Shown here: positions 34,578 to 44,145 of the stretch, one piece after another
Numbering within the stretch: position 1 is the stretch's first letter
Layout: each line of letters opens with the position of its first letter
Assembly (NCBI GenBank): GCA_020024645.1
Contig: JAHHTN010000007.1
Location: 1 to 47,730 of the forward strand
Length of the DNA stretch: 47,730 nt
Direction of reading: 5' to 3'
Source of the DNA: Faecalimonas sp.
Lineage (GTDB): Bacteria > Bacillota > Clostridia > Lachnospirales > Lachnospiraceae
Notes under the pieces: generated by a model
Told to the model about the DNA's origin: nothing
Databases searched by the model: none
The model's input: only the letters and a program-made list of their open reading frames with translations
Translations under genes and position numbers: made by a program

Positions 34578-37500
34578 ATGAAGAGAAACAGAAAACGAAG
34601 TATAATTATGAGCTGGTTACTCGTATTTGCGTTATTGTTTGAACCGACTGTGAGTTTGGCAAAAAGTGAAGAAAAAAGTAACCTCAAAAACAGTGATATT
34701 GTAATTGATGTACTTAAATTTGGTGCAGATCCAACAGGAGTAAATGACAGTGCAGAGTCAATTTGGAATGCATTAAAAGAAGCTAAAAAGGCATCAGATG
34801 GAGGGAAAAAATCAGTTACATTGAATTTCCCAAAAGGAGAGTATCATATTTATAAAGACAAAGCACAAAAAAGAGAGTATCACACTTCTAACACAAATAG
34901 TATTGAAAATCCAGTGAAGACAATTGGAATTTTAATTGAAGAACAAAAGAATCTTACTATTGAGGGAAATGGTTCTCTTTTTATGATGCATGGGAATATG
35001 ATGGCTTTAGCTGTAGCAAAATCAGAAAATATTAGATTGCATAATTTTTCATGGGATTTTGCTGTTCCGACAGTATCTGAGATGACAATAACAAATATGG
35101 GAAAAGAAGGAATACATGAGTATACAGATTTTTATATCCCAAATTGTTTCCCATATGAAATTCAAGGGAATACAATTCTTTGGAAGAGTGAAAATAGTCC
35201 ATATACAAACAAACCATATTGGACAGAAAAAGGAATTCACAATGCATATTCAGTAGTGGCTTATCAACCTGAGTCAGAGATGACAAGAGCATATTATACG
35301 AATCAAGGACCATTTGAGACAGCAACTAGAATTGAGAAAATAGAAAATAATCAAGTTCGTGTACATTATGTAGGAAAAAGACCAAATATGCAAAAAAAAG
35401 GTATGGTTTTAGAATTAGCAAGTAGTGCACATAGAGAAACAGCAGGTGCATTTACTTGGGAAAGTAAAAATGTTCATGCAGAAAAGGTAAATGTACACTT
35501 TATGCATGGGTTTGGTTGGTTAATTCAGATGAGTGAAAATGTATATTATAAAGATTGTAATCTTATGCCAAGGGAAAATTCAGGACATTTAACAGTAAGT
35601 TATGCAGATGGGATCCATGCTTCAGGTGCTTCAGGAGAGATTGTAATTGAAAATTGTAATTTTGCGAATACACATGATGATCCGATTAATTTGCATGGAA
35701 CGTTTACTCGAGTGGAAAAAAGAATAGACGCACATACACTAGAATTAAAGTATATTCATAACCAACAGGGAGGCTTTCCACAGTATCATGTAGGAGATAA
35801 AGTGCAATTTTTTACAAGAGATTTCCTTTCTTCAACCGATGGAGAAAAGCAGTATGAAGTAACAGAAGTAATTTCTAATCCAGGCGAACATGGAAATGAT
35901 CTTCGTACAATGAAAGTGAAATTTAAAGAAGAATTACCTGGAAATCTATCCGATAAAATTGGAGGGCAACCTCAATATGTTGCGGAAAATGTGACATATG
36001 CACCAAAGGTTACAATTAGAAATTGTACTTTTAGAAATGTACCTACGCGAGGTATACTCTGTACAACAAGAAAGGAAGTTGTTATTGAAAACAATGTTTT
36101 TCATAACATGTCTATGGCGACTATTTTCCTTTCAAATGACTCGAATGATTGGTACGAGTCAGGACCTATTCGAGATATGAAAATTAGAAACAATACGTTT
36201 TATGTAAAAGATATTGGAAGAACAAGTTGGGAGTATGCGCCGGCGATATATATTCATCCAGTAACAAAAGGAGGACAATTCCCAGATGCGTCAGATCCAA
36301 TCCATAAAAATATTAGTATTGAAGGAAATACTTTCTATATGGATGAAGATACGGTAGTAAAGGCAGAAAGTGTAGAAAATTTGACATTTAAAAATAATAA
36401 AGTATATCGTATGAATCCAGATGTAAAAGTAGCGATTACATTAGAAAACAAAACTATTCAAGCAGGTCAATCTGTTCAGTTAAAAACAGATGCGCAAGGA
36501 AATACAAATAATAAAAATGTAGATAATGTTTTTGAATTCACAAAATCAAAAGATATTAAGATAGAAAATAACGTGTATGATGATGGATTAAAATTGTATG
36601 CAGTAGCAGAAGACGATGCGACAGAAAAGAATATTTCAATTAAAGGTGATGATATTAAAATTATTCGTAATAAAAATCAAGCACCTGTAGAACCAGTACG
36701 TAATATCTATTATGCAAGCACAAATCCAGATGTGGCAATTGTGAATAAAAATGGACAGATTAAAGGTGTGAAGGCTGGAAAAACAACTATTTTTGCTTAT
36801 TATCAATGGAACGATACAATTGTAAAATCAAATGAGATTGAAGTGACGGTTGATGGAGAAGTAACAGAATCTGATGCAATTGAAATTAAAGAAGATAATA
36901 ATAAAGAAGTGAAAGTGAATGAAAAAATAAACTTTACACTAAAAAAAGGAACAGGAGCAACTTGGACAGTAACAGATTTTGTTACGAACGGGGAAACAAA
37001 CATTGCAACGATTTCTACTACAGGAGAATTTACTGCGAAGGCAAATGGTGTTGTTTGGGTAAATGCAGTTAAAGGAAATGCAAAAGACAGAAAAGCAGTT
37101 GTTATTTATGGTGGAGAAGCACAAGCATTGAATGCAGATTTTGCCATTACACGTGAAGATAAGGAAAAATATAAGTTGACTGATAAATCCATTGAATTGA
37201 CAATGCAGTCAGGTGATTTATATACAAATACAAATACAGTTAAGAATCTATTCTTATATAATCCGAAGAATGTTGATAAAAATAATCTTAGAGCGGTTGT
37301 AAAAGTAGATGGATTACCAATCAAAGAGAATAATCAGTGGGATACAGCATCGTTTATTTTGTATAACGATGATGATAATTATGTAACAGTAGGAAAGAAA
37401 TCTCATTACAATGGGATTGCTACAGTGGAAGAAAAAAATGCTTCTGCGCAAGAATATCATGGAAAAGCAGAAGAGAATAATGTGAGTTCTGCATATTTAG

Positions 37501-40145
37501 GAATCACCAAAAAAGCGGATAAAATTACACTTTCTTATAAAAAAGAAAATGGGGAATGGCAGACAGCGAAAGAATTTATAAATGCGTCATTCGGAAATAA
37601 TTATAAAATTGGTATGGCTTGTTGGGAATCAAAAGCAAGAGCAAGGAAAGTAACTTTTTCAGATTTCCATGTAGGAAGTGCAGATACAGATTTCGTTGAG
37701 TTGTTAAAAGAACCCCCAATTCCTGTGCAACAGGTTAAGACAGAGAGACCAACAGTATCTGACGTAAAAGCAAAACTAGAAAATGGTAAAGTAAAAGTGG
37801 GATATGCATTTGCTGATATACAGGGGGCAAAAGAGGGAGAAACTGTATGCAGATGGTATTGGAAAGAAAATGAAGAAGAAAAAACAATAGTGACGAAAGA
37901 AAAAGAACTTTCAGTTGCAGGTAAAACAGATATCTTCTGTCAAGTATATCCAAAAGACCAATATGGTATTGTAGGAAAACCAAGTGAGAAGGTGAAGGCA
38001 GAAATTACGCCTGAAGATACAGATGAATTACAGGAAATTTCTGTAAATCATGGTGTTGTATATAAACGTGGTGCTAATAAGAAACAGAGTGTATTTGTTC
38101 CCAAAGTATTACAAAAAATAGAGTTATCTTATGTTTCTGTAAATGATTGCGTAGGGAAAATTCAGGTATATAAAAATGGTACACAAGTAGAAAGAAAATT
38201 GAATAATACAGATCACCTTATGTTAGAGGTACAAGATAAAGATGAAATTAAAATTGTGCGTGGAAAGAATACATATGTATTAATTGTACAGTTAAAAGGT
38301 GGCAGTACAATTCAAGTAAATAAATTAAGTATGCCTCAATTGAATTTTGAACAAAACAAGCCGATAGAAGAAAATAGTTTCTATACAAATGGAATTGGTA
38401 GTTCATCTTCATCTGACGTTGTAGTAGAAACAGAAGGAAAAATTGGAAAAGTAGAAGTGTTTGAAGGTGAATATAGAAAGCCATTAAAAGTTTCAAATGA
38501 GGGAAACAGATACACTGCAAAAGCGAAATTCAGAAATGGGTTAAATAGTTTTTATGTTCGTGTTTATGCAGAAGATAATACAACTTATAAACAATACATT
38601 TTAAATGTGACATATATGCCTTCATCAGAAATAAATGTAAGTGGAATTACATTGAATGGAAAAGCGATAGAAAACTTTGATGCAACAAAGGAAGACTATT
38701 TCTTTGTGTTAGATAAAACGGAAAAGAACTTAAAGGTTAAAGTAGATACAAATGCCTCAGTAGTAAAAAATTCTTTGAATGGCGAAGTAAAAAATGGAAT
38801 GGAGGTTGCATTTAATGAATTGAAATCAGGAGAAAATACTCTTCTTATTCAGTGCGTAGCAGGAGATCAATTGCTTAAGAAAAATTATCGCATAACAGTG
38901 TATAAACAGTTTGATCAAAATGCAGGAATTAAAGAAGTCCTCTTAGGTAAAAAAGATATTACGTCTGATATACAAAATGAGAAAAAAATAAGTGAACAGT
39001 TTGTGGACGAAGATAAAGTTATGTTGAAAGTAACAACAATTGATCCTGATGCCACAGTGGAAGTTAAACAAAAACGAGAAAAGGCTACAACAAGAAATCG
39101 CTTTGAGGGAGAGTTGACTGTTTATGATGGACTCCAAAATATAGATATTATTGTAACAGCTGCTGATGGAAAGGCAAAGGAAACTTATCGCATTGCATTA
39201 AGAAAAGGTGCATATTTATCAGACTTAGAGTGGGAAAGTGCAACAGTAGGTTATGGAACACAAGTAAATCGCGATAAAAATCATTTAGGAAGCACAATGC
39301 AGTTGGCAAATGAAAAAGGAGAGCCAGTAGAATTTAAAAAAGGTTTAGGAACTCATGCAGAATCTGTAATTGTATATAACATTGCTGGAAAGGATTACAA
39401 AGCATTAGAAGGATTTGTTGGAATTGATTATTGTCAGTATAATGCAAATGATGGAAAAGTACAGTTTTGCATTGAAGTAGATGGACAAAATGTGTTTGAT
39501 AGCGGTGAAATGACACAAAAGACGCCGATGAAAAAATTTGCTGTAGAATTGCCTAAAAATGCAAAAAAAGTTACACTTAAAGCATTAAAAGGTGAAAATA
39601 ACTTTAATGATCATGCAAACTGGGCAGATGCTAAATTTTTAGGGACATTTCCTGAAAAAACATATTCAATTACAGCTAAACCTAATCATGAACAAATGGG
39701 AGTAGTAGAGATTGTTCCGGAAAAATCTATTTATCAAATTGGAGAAGAGGTAAAAGTAATAGCCAACGCAAATGAAGGATATAAATTTACAGGTTGGTTA
39801 GAAGATAATTACGTAATCAGTATGGATAAAGAATACACATTTACGGTAGATAAAAACAGAAATCTGATTGCACAATTTGAGAAAGTTGAAGAATCAGACA
39901 AACCAGTAACACCAGGCAAACCAGTAACACCGGATAAACCGATAATACCAGAAGAACCAAACAAACCACAGATTCCTTCTAAACCTTCAAAACCAAATGT
40001 GCAGAAACCTTCGCAGAATGGAATCGTAGAACAATCACATAATTCAGTGAAAACAGGTGATGAGAATCAGGGGGCGTTAGCTGTGTTCGGATTAGGAATG
40101 TCAGTGATTGCTTTGGTATATGTGCTAGGAAGAAGGAGAAAATAG
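34578..40145 (+). CDS. Wall-anchored GH110 alpha-1,3-galactosidase-like protein, multidomain
   Basis: An 1855-residue surface protein. Signal peptide 1-28; a right-handed beta-helix (about 33-640) starting DVLKFGADPTGVNDS, with YADGIHASG (D344) and NTHDDPINLHGTF (D367, D368), the acidic motifs expected of GH110; two Ig/Big-like domains (about 708-845); a concanavalin-like sandwich (about 852-1035); an Ig-like domain (about 1057-1142); cadherin-like repeats (about 1150-1540); an NPCBM carbohydrate-binding domain (about 1545-1690); an InlB-type repeat (about 1696-1770); Pro-rich PxKP repeats; sorting signal SVKTGD near 1822, a membrane helix and RRRK. GH110 enzymes remove terminal alpha-1,3-galactose, as in blood group B or linear alpha-Gal glycans. 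ATG follows AAAGGAGG. Confidence 0.85.
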   Translation: MKRNRKRSIIMSWLLVFALLFEPTVSLAKSEEKSNLKNSDIVIDVLKFGADPTGVNDSAESIWNALKEAKKASDGGKKSVTLNFPKGEYHIYKDKAQKREYHTSNTNSIENPVKTIGILIEEQKNLTIEGNGSLFMMHGNMMALAVAKSENIRLHNFSWDFAVPTVSEMTITNMGKEGIHEYTDFYIPNCFPYEIQGNTILWKSENSPYTNKPYWTEKGIHNAYSVVAYQPESEMTRAYYTNQGPFETATRIEKIENNQVRVHYVGKRPNMQKKGMVLELASSAHRETAGAFTWESKNVHAEKVNVHFMHGFGWLIQMSENVYYKDCNLMPRENSGHLTVSYADGIHASGASGEIVIENCNFANTHDDPINLHGTFTRVEKRIDAHTLELKYIHNQQGGFPQYHVGDKVQFFTRDFLSSTDGEKQYEVTEVISNPGEHGNDLRTMKVKFKEELPGNLSDKIGGQPQYVAENVTYAPKVTIRNCTFRNVPTRGILCTTRKEVVIENNVFHNMSMATIFLSNDSNDWYESGPIRDMKIRNNTFYVKDIGRTSWEYAPAIYIHPVTKGGQFPDASDPIHKNISIEGNTFYMDEDTVVKAESVENLTFKNNKVYRMNPDVKVAITLENKTIQAGQSVQLKTDAQGNTNNKNVDNVFEFTKSKDIKIENNVYDDGLKLYAVAEDDATEKNISIKGDDIKIIRNKNQAPVEPVRNIYYASTNPDVAIVNKNGQIKGVKAGKTTIFAYYQWNDTIVKSNEIEVTVDGEVTESDAIEIKEDNNKEVKVNEKINFTLKKGTGATWTVTDFVTNGETNIATISTTGEFTAKANGVVWVNAVKGNAKDRKAVVIYGGEAQALNADFAITREDKEKYKLTDKSIELTMQSGDLYTNTNTVKNLFLYNPKNVDKNNLRAVVKVDGLPIKENNQWDTASFILYNDDDNYVTVGKKSHYNGIATVEEKNASAQEYHGKAEENNVSSAYLGITKKADKITLSYKKENGEWQTAKEFINASFGNNYKIGMACWESKARARKVTFSDFHVGSADTDFVELLKEPPIPVQQVKTERPTVSDVKAKLENGKVKVGYAFADIQGAKEGETVCRWYWKENEEEKTIVTKEKELSVAGKTDIFCQVYPKDQYGIVGKPSEKVKAEITPEDTDELQEISVNHGVVYKRGANKKQSVFVPKVLQKIELSYVSVNDCVGKIQVYKNGTQVERKLNNTDHLMLEVQDKDEIKIVRGKNTYVLIVQLKGGSTIQVNKLSMPQLNFEQNKPIEENSFYTNGIGSSSSSDVVVETEGKIGKVEVFEGEYRKPLKVSNEGNRYTAKAKFRNGLNSFYVRVYAEDNTTYKQYILNVTYMPSSEINVSGITLNGKAIENFDATKEDYFFVLDKTEKNLKVKVDTNASVVKNSLNGEVKNGMEVAFNELKSGENTLLIQCVAGDQLLKKNYRITVYKQFDQNAGIKEVLLGKKDITSDIQNEKKISEQFVDEDKVMLKVTTIDPDATVEVKQKREKATTRNRFEGELTVYDGLQNIDIIVTAADGKAKETYRIALRKGAYLSDLEWESATVGYGTQVNRDKNHLGSTMQLANEKGEPVEFKKGLGTHAESVIVYNIAGKDYKALEGFVGIDYCQYNANDGKVQFCIEVDGQNVFDSGEMTQKTPMKKFAVELPKNAKKVTLKALKGENNFNDHANWADAKFLGTFPEKTYSITAKPNHEQMGVVEIVPEKSIYQIGEEVKVIANANEGYKFTGWLEDNYVISMDKEYTFTVDKNRNLIAQFEKVEESDKPVTPGKPVTPDKPIIPEEPNKPQIPSKPSKPNVQKPSQNGIVEQSHNSVKTGDENQGALAVFGLGMSVIALVYVLGRRRK

Positions 40146-40185
40146 GCGTTTATTTTGTCATGTAGTTGGAAAACGGAATTTAGGG

Positions 40186-40214
40186 TTTCCATTTTGAAAA
40201 AATTAGGGTATAAT
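40186..40214 (+). promoter_or_regulatory. Promoter of the aldolase gene
   Basis: TTTCCA at 40186-40191, 17-base spacer, TATAAT at 40209-40214, 43 bases before the start codon. Confidence 0.6.
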
Positions 40215-40256
40215 TATCTTATGTTAAAAATAGACAAATAAACGGAGGAATGAATT

Positions 40257-41120
40257 ATGTTAGTATCAGCAAAAGATATGCTTCAGAAAGCGAAAGCAGG
40301 ACATTATGCAGTAGGACAGTTCAATATCAATAACCTTGAATGGACAAAAGCAATTTTACTTACAGCACAGGAAAACAATTCACCAGTAATCTTAGGTGTT
40401 TCAGAAGGTGCTGGAAAATATATGGGTGGATATAAAACAATCGTTGGAATGGTAAACGGATTGTTAGAAGAATTAAACATTACAGTACCTGTAGCACTTC
40501 ACTTAGATCACGGTAGCTACGAAGGATGTCTGAAATGTATTGATGCAGGATTTTCATCAATTATGTTCGATGGTTCTCACTATCCAATCGAAGAAAATGT
40601 TGCTAAAACAAAAGAATTAGTAGCAATCGTTAAAGAAAAAGGAATGTCTCTTGAAGCTGAAGTTGGCTCAATTGGTGGAGAAGAAGACGGAGTTGTAGGT
40701 GCTGGGGAATGTGCAGATCCTGCAGAATGTAAAATGGTAGCAGATTTAGGGATTGATTTTCTTGCAGCAGGTATTGGTAATATTCATGGTAAATATCCAG
40801 AAAACTGGCAAGGACTTAGCTTTGAAACATTAGATGCTATTCAGCAATTAACAGGAGAACTTCCATTAGTTCTTCATGGTGGAACAGGAATTCCAGCTGA
40901 CATGATTAAAAAAGCAATTGATTTAGGTGTATCTAAAATTAATGTAAACACAGAATGCCAGTTAGCTTTTGCAGCAGCAACTCGTGCTTATGTAGAAGCT
41001 GGAAAAGATTTACAGGGCAAAGGATTTGATCCACGTAAATTATTAGCACCTGGTTTTGAAGCAATCAAAGCAACAGTAAAAGAAAAAATGGAATTATTCG
41101 GTTCAGTAAACAGAGCATAG
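40257..41120 (+). CDS. fba: Class II fructose-1,6-bisphosphate aldolase
   Basis: A 287-residue cytoplasmic zinc enzyme that splits fructose 1,6-bisphosphate into two triose phosphates in glycolysis. Catalytic D84 and zinc ligand H85 (HLDHGSYE), H177 (GNIHGKYP) and H207 (VLHGGTG) are all present, along with phosphate-binding KINVNTE. Length is typical. A tagatose-bisphosphate aldolase function is possible but less likely without lac genes nearby. Codons look optimised compared with neighbours, in keeping with high expression. Own promoter and terminator. Confidence 0.94.
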   Translation: MLVSAKDMLQKAKAGHYAVGQFNINNLEWTKAILLTAQENNSPVILGVSEGAGKYMGGYKTIVGMVNGLLEELNITVPVALHLDHGSYEGCLKCIDAGFSSIMFDGSHYPIEENVAKTKELVAIVKEKGMSLEAEVGSIGGEEDGVVGAGECADPAECKMVADLGIDFLAAGIGNIHGKYPENWQGLSFETLDAIQQLTGELPLVLHGGTGIPADMIKKAIDLGVSKINVNTECQLAFAAATRAYVEAGKDLQGKGFDPRKLLAPGFEAIKATVKEKMELFGSVNRA

Positions 41121-41134
41121 GAATAAGAAAATGC

Positions 41135-41167
41135 AAAGAGATGTAGTTTAGACTGCATCTCTTTTTT
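41135..41167 (+). terminator. Terminator after the aldolase gene
   Basis: A 13-position stem, AAAGAGATGTAGT against ACTGCATCTCTTT with one G-U pair, four-base loop and T-run. Confidence 0.88.
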
Positions 41168-41181
41168 CCGTTAAGAAAAAC

Positions 41182-41210
41182 TTGCAAAAAGAAAAAAAGT
41201 AGGGTATCGT
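41182..41210 (+). promoter_or_regulatory. glnN: Candidate promoter of glnN
   Basis: TTGCAA at 41182-41187, 17-base spacer, TATCGT at 41205-41210. Confidence 0.45.
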
Positions 41211-41248
41211 ATAAGTAAATTTGGTATACGCTGGAGGAAAAGGAGAAG

Positions 41249-43360
41249 ATGAGTGATTTCATTAATGTGGCAGAAATTTTTGGTGAGAATGTATTTAATG
41301 ATACAGTTATGCAGGAAAGGCTGCCAAAGAAAGTATATAAAGACTTAAAGAAAACAATAGAGGATGGGAAAGAATTAGATCTTGCAACCGCAGATGTTAT
41401 TGCACATGAGATGAAAGAATGGGCAATCGAGAAAGGAGCTACTCATTATACACATTGGTTTCAACCTTTGACGGGAGTGACAGCGGAAAAGCATGATTCT
41501 TTTATCTCTGCACCAATGGCAAATGGAAAAGTGCTTATGAGTTTTTCGGGAAAAGAATTGATTAAGGGAGAGCCAGATGCATCTTCTTTTCCGTCTGGTG
41601 GACTTCGAGCGACCTTTGAAGCAAGAGGATATACAGCTTGGGATTGTACATCACCAGCATTTGTTCGTCAAGATGCAGGAGGTGCAACGTTATGTATTCC
41701 AACAGCTTTTTGTTCTTATACAGGAGAAGCTCTTGATCAGAAAACACCATTACTTCGTTCTATGGAAGCGTTAAATAAACAAACATTACGTTTACTTCGT
41801 TTATTTGGGAATACAACATCTAAAAGCGTAATTCCATCAGTAGGTCCCGAGCAGGAATATTTTTTAGTTGATAGAGAAAAATATTTAAAGAGAAAAGATT
41901 TAGTGTTTACTGGAAGAACCTTGTTTGGTGCAATGCCACCAAAGGGACAAGAATTAGATGATCATTACTTTGGGAGCATTCGAGAAAGAATAGCGGCATA
42001 TATGAAGGATGTCAATGAAGAGTTGTGGAAATTAGGAGTTTCCGCAAAGACACAACACAATGAGGCAGCACCAGCACAACATGAACTTGCACCAATTTAC
42101 GCACAATGTAACGTGGCGGTAGACCATAACCAGTTAATTATGGAAGTGTTAAAGAAAGTGGCAGCAAGACATGGGCTGCATTGTCTTTTACATGAAAAAC
42201 CATTTGCAGGGGTGAATGGTTCAGGGAAGCATAACAATTGGTCTTTGACAACAGATGACGGGAAGAATTTGTTAGAGCCAGGGAAAACTCCTCATGAAAA
42301 TATTCAATTTCTATTTATTTTAATGTGTGTATTGAAAGCGGTAGACACATATGCAGAATTATTAAGAGAGTCAGCGGCAGATCCCGGAAATGATCATCGT
42401 TTAGGAGCGGCAGAAGCACCACCGGCAATTATTTCTGTATTTTTAGGTGAGCAGTTGGAAGATGTGTTAGATCAACTTGTATCAACAGGTTCTGCAACGC
42501 ATAGTTTGAAATCGGGAAAATTGGAAACAGGCGTGCGTACGCTTCCAAATCTTGCGAAAGATGCAACAGATAGAAATAGAACTTCTCCGTTTGCTTTTAC
42601 AAATAATAAATTTGAATTTCGTATGGTTGGTTCAAGAGATTCGGTTGCTGCACCGAATGTTGTAATAAATACGATTGTAGCCGATGCATTTTCTGATGCT
42701 TGCGATATTTTGGAACAGGCGGAAGATTTTGACTTAGCAGTGCATGATTTGATTAAAGAATATGCTATTAAACACCAAAAAATTGTGTTTAATGGAAATG
42801 GATATTCAGAAGAATGGGTAGAAGAAGCAAAGAGAAGAGGACTTCCGAATTTAAAATCTATGGTGGAATCTATTGATGCTATGGTTTCAGATAAAGCAGT
42901 AAAATTATTTGAAAAATTTAACGTATTTACAAAGGCAGAATTGGAATCACGAGCAGAAATTCAATATGAAACATATGCAAAAGCAATTAATATTGAAGCA
43001 AGAGCAATGATTGATATCGCAAGTAAGCATATTCTTCCAGCAGTAGTAAAGTATACAAAACAATTGGCAGATACAGTTATTGCGGTGCGAGAGGCAGGAG
43101 CAGATGCTGAAGTACAGTCAGAAGTTTTAAATGAAGTTTCAAGACGATTAAAAGAAGCAAAAGGAGCACTTGTTAAACTTGGTGAAGTAACAAATCAAGC
43201 ACAGGAAAAAGAAGAGGGGAAAGAACAAGCATTTTGGTTTTATGAGGAAGTATCACCAGCAATGCAGGCACTTCGTGATCCGGTGGACAAGTTGGAAATG
43301 ATCGTAGCAAAAGAAGTTTGGCCGATGCCTTCATATGGTGATTTGATGTTTGAAGTATAA
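41249..43360 (+). CDS. glnN: Glutamine synthetase type III
   Basis: A 703-residue cytoplasmic enzyme forming glutamine from glutamate, ammonia and ATP. Its length and motifs mark the large GSIII class rather than the usual GlnA: PEQEYFLVDREK, KTQHNEAAPAQHELAPIY, FAGVNGSGKHNNWS, and NRTSPFAFTNNKFEFRMVGS. GSIII forms dodecamers in Bacteroides, cyanobacteria and some Clostridia. ATG follows AAGGAG. Nitrogen control is expected, but no binding site is identified. A small DUF1700 gene follows after 18 bases. Confidence 0.95.
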   Translation: MSDFINVAEIFGENVFNDTVMQERLPKKVYKDLKKTIEDGKELDLATADVIAHEMKEWAIEKGATHYTHWFQPLTGVTAEKHDSFISAPMANGKVLMSFSGKELIKGEPDASSFPSGGLRATFEARGYTAWDCTSPAFVRQDAGGATLCIPTAFCSYTGEALDQKTPLLRSMEALNKQTLRLLRLFGNTTSKSVIPSVGPEQEYFLVDREKYLKRKDLVFTGRTLFGAMPPKGQELDDHYFGSIRERIAAYMKDVNEELWKLGVSAKTQHNEAAPAQHELAPIYAQCNVAVDHNQLIMEVLKKVAARHGLHCLLHEKPFAGVNGSGKHNNWSLTTDDGKNLLEPGKTPHENIQFLFILMCVLKAVDTYAELLRESAADPGNDHRLGAAEAPPAIISVFLGEQLEDVLDQLVSTGSATHSLKSGKLETGVRTLPNLAKDATDRNRTSPFAFTNNKFEFRMVGSRDSVAAPNVVINTIVADAFSDACDILEQAEDFDLAVHDLIKEYAIKHQKIVFNGNGYSEEWVEEAKRRGLPNLKSMVESIDAMVSDKAVKLFEKFNVFTKAELESRAEIQYETYAKAINIEARAMIDIASKHILPAVVKYTKQLADTVIAVREAGADAEVQSEVLNEVSRRLKEAKGALVKLGEVTNQAQEKEEGKEQAFWFYEEVSPAMQALRDPVDKLEMIVAKEVWPMPSYGDLMFEV

Positions 43361-43378
43361 AAGAAAGTGAGTTAGAGG

Positions 43379-43816
43379 ATGAATCACAATAAGTTTTTAA
43401 GTAGTCTTCGAGAAGCACTCGAAGGGAATATGAGTGAACAGGCGATAAAAGATAATATACAATATTATAAGACGTATATTGAAGATGAAGTGAAAAAGGG
43501 ACGAACAGAAAAAGAAGTTATAGAAGAACTGGGAGACCCATGGATGATTGCCAAGACTTTAATTGAATCTCCAGGCGGTAAACAAACATATGAAAGAGCA
43601 ACAGAAGATACTATGGATCTATATGAAGCACAAGAAAGAAAAGTGCACATATTTGGCTTAGATGTATGGTGGAAGAAATTACTGCTTATCCTTAGTATTG
43701 TGGGCATCATATTTCTTATAGGGACGCTTGTGGTTGGTATAGCGCGAATAATATTGCCTATAGTCATACCATTTTTGGCAATTATGTTTTTGATTAAATT
43801 CTTTCGTGATAAGTAA
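43379..43816 (+). CDS. DUF1700/HAAS family membrane protein
   Basis: A 145-residue protein. The N-terminal 65 residues (FLSSLREALEGNMSEQAIKDNIQYY, then EEVIEELGDPWMIAK) form the HAAS/DUF1700 helical domain, often paired with PadR-like regulators, and the C-terminus holds a hydrophobic region (about 97-140) of one or two membrane segments. Function unknown. It is probably co-transcribed with glnN. No PadR partner is seen nearby. Confidence 0.82.
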   Translation: MNHNKFLSSLREALEGNMSEQAIKDNIQYYKTYIEDEVKKGRTEKEVIEELGDPWMIAKTLIESPGGKQTYERATEDTMDLYEAQERKVHIFGLDVWWKKLLLILSIVGIIFLIGTLVVGIARIILPIVIPFLAIMFLIKFFRDK

Positions 43817-43860
43817 AAAAACGGAAAACCATATCAGGTTGATATGGTTTTCCGTTTTTT
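43817..43860 (+). terminator. Terminator after the DUF1700 gene
   Basis: A long perfect hairpin: ACGGAAAACCATATC, five-base loop and matching arm, flanked by A-run and six T. Confidence 0.93.
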
Positions 43861-43887
43861 ATATATAGAACATTTCTGGGCATAGTA

Positions 43888-43916
43888 AAAGACCGATAGG
43901 GGAGCTATCGGTCTTT
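43888..43916. other. Isolated perfect hairpin
   Basis: AAAGACCGATAG, loop GGGAG with matching arm CTATCGGTCTTT. It lies 28 bases beyond a complete terminator and is not followed by a long T-run. It could be a second terminator, the end of a small RNA, or an RNA-stabilising structure. Confidence 0.6.
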
Positions 43917-43946
43917 CGAGGGGAGTATAAATAATTAATAAGGGGT

Positions 43947-43979
43947 TGTAGAAATAATTTCTACATGAGTTAGTATAAT
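43947..43979 (+). promoter_or_regulatory. 19-bp perfect palindrome next to a TATAAT box
   Basis: TGTAGAAAT, central A, ATTTCTACA (43947-43965), then TATAAT at 43974-43979. The 9-1-9 symmetry recalls Fur/PerR-type boxes. It lies where a -35 element would be, so a repressor could act here. The nearest gene starts 167 bases downstream. The whole gap 43817-44145 otherwise holds only a terminator, a hairpin and AT-rich sequence with two TTTTTGTAAT repeats (about 44033 and 44074). Confidence 0.45.
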
Positions 43980-44145
43980 ATAAATTGGTAAAAAAAGCAA
44001 GAAAAACTTAAAAAAAAGTTAAGGTTCTTATTTTTTTGTAATGAATAGAAAAAGAAATTTAAAGACATAATATTTTTGTAATCAAAGTACAACACAGTTT
44101 ATTGAGTTGCATTTTGAAAAACAAAAGGATGAGGAGGAAGTAATT

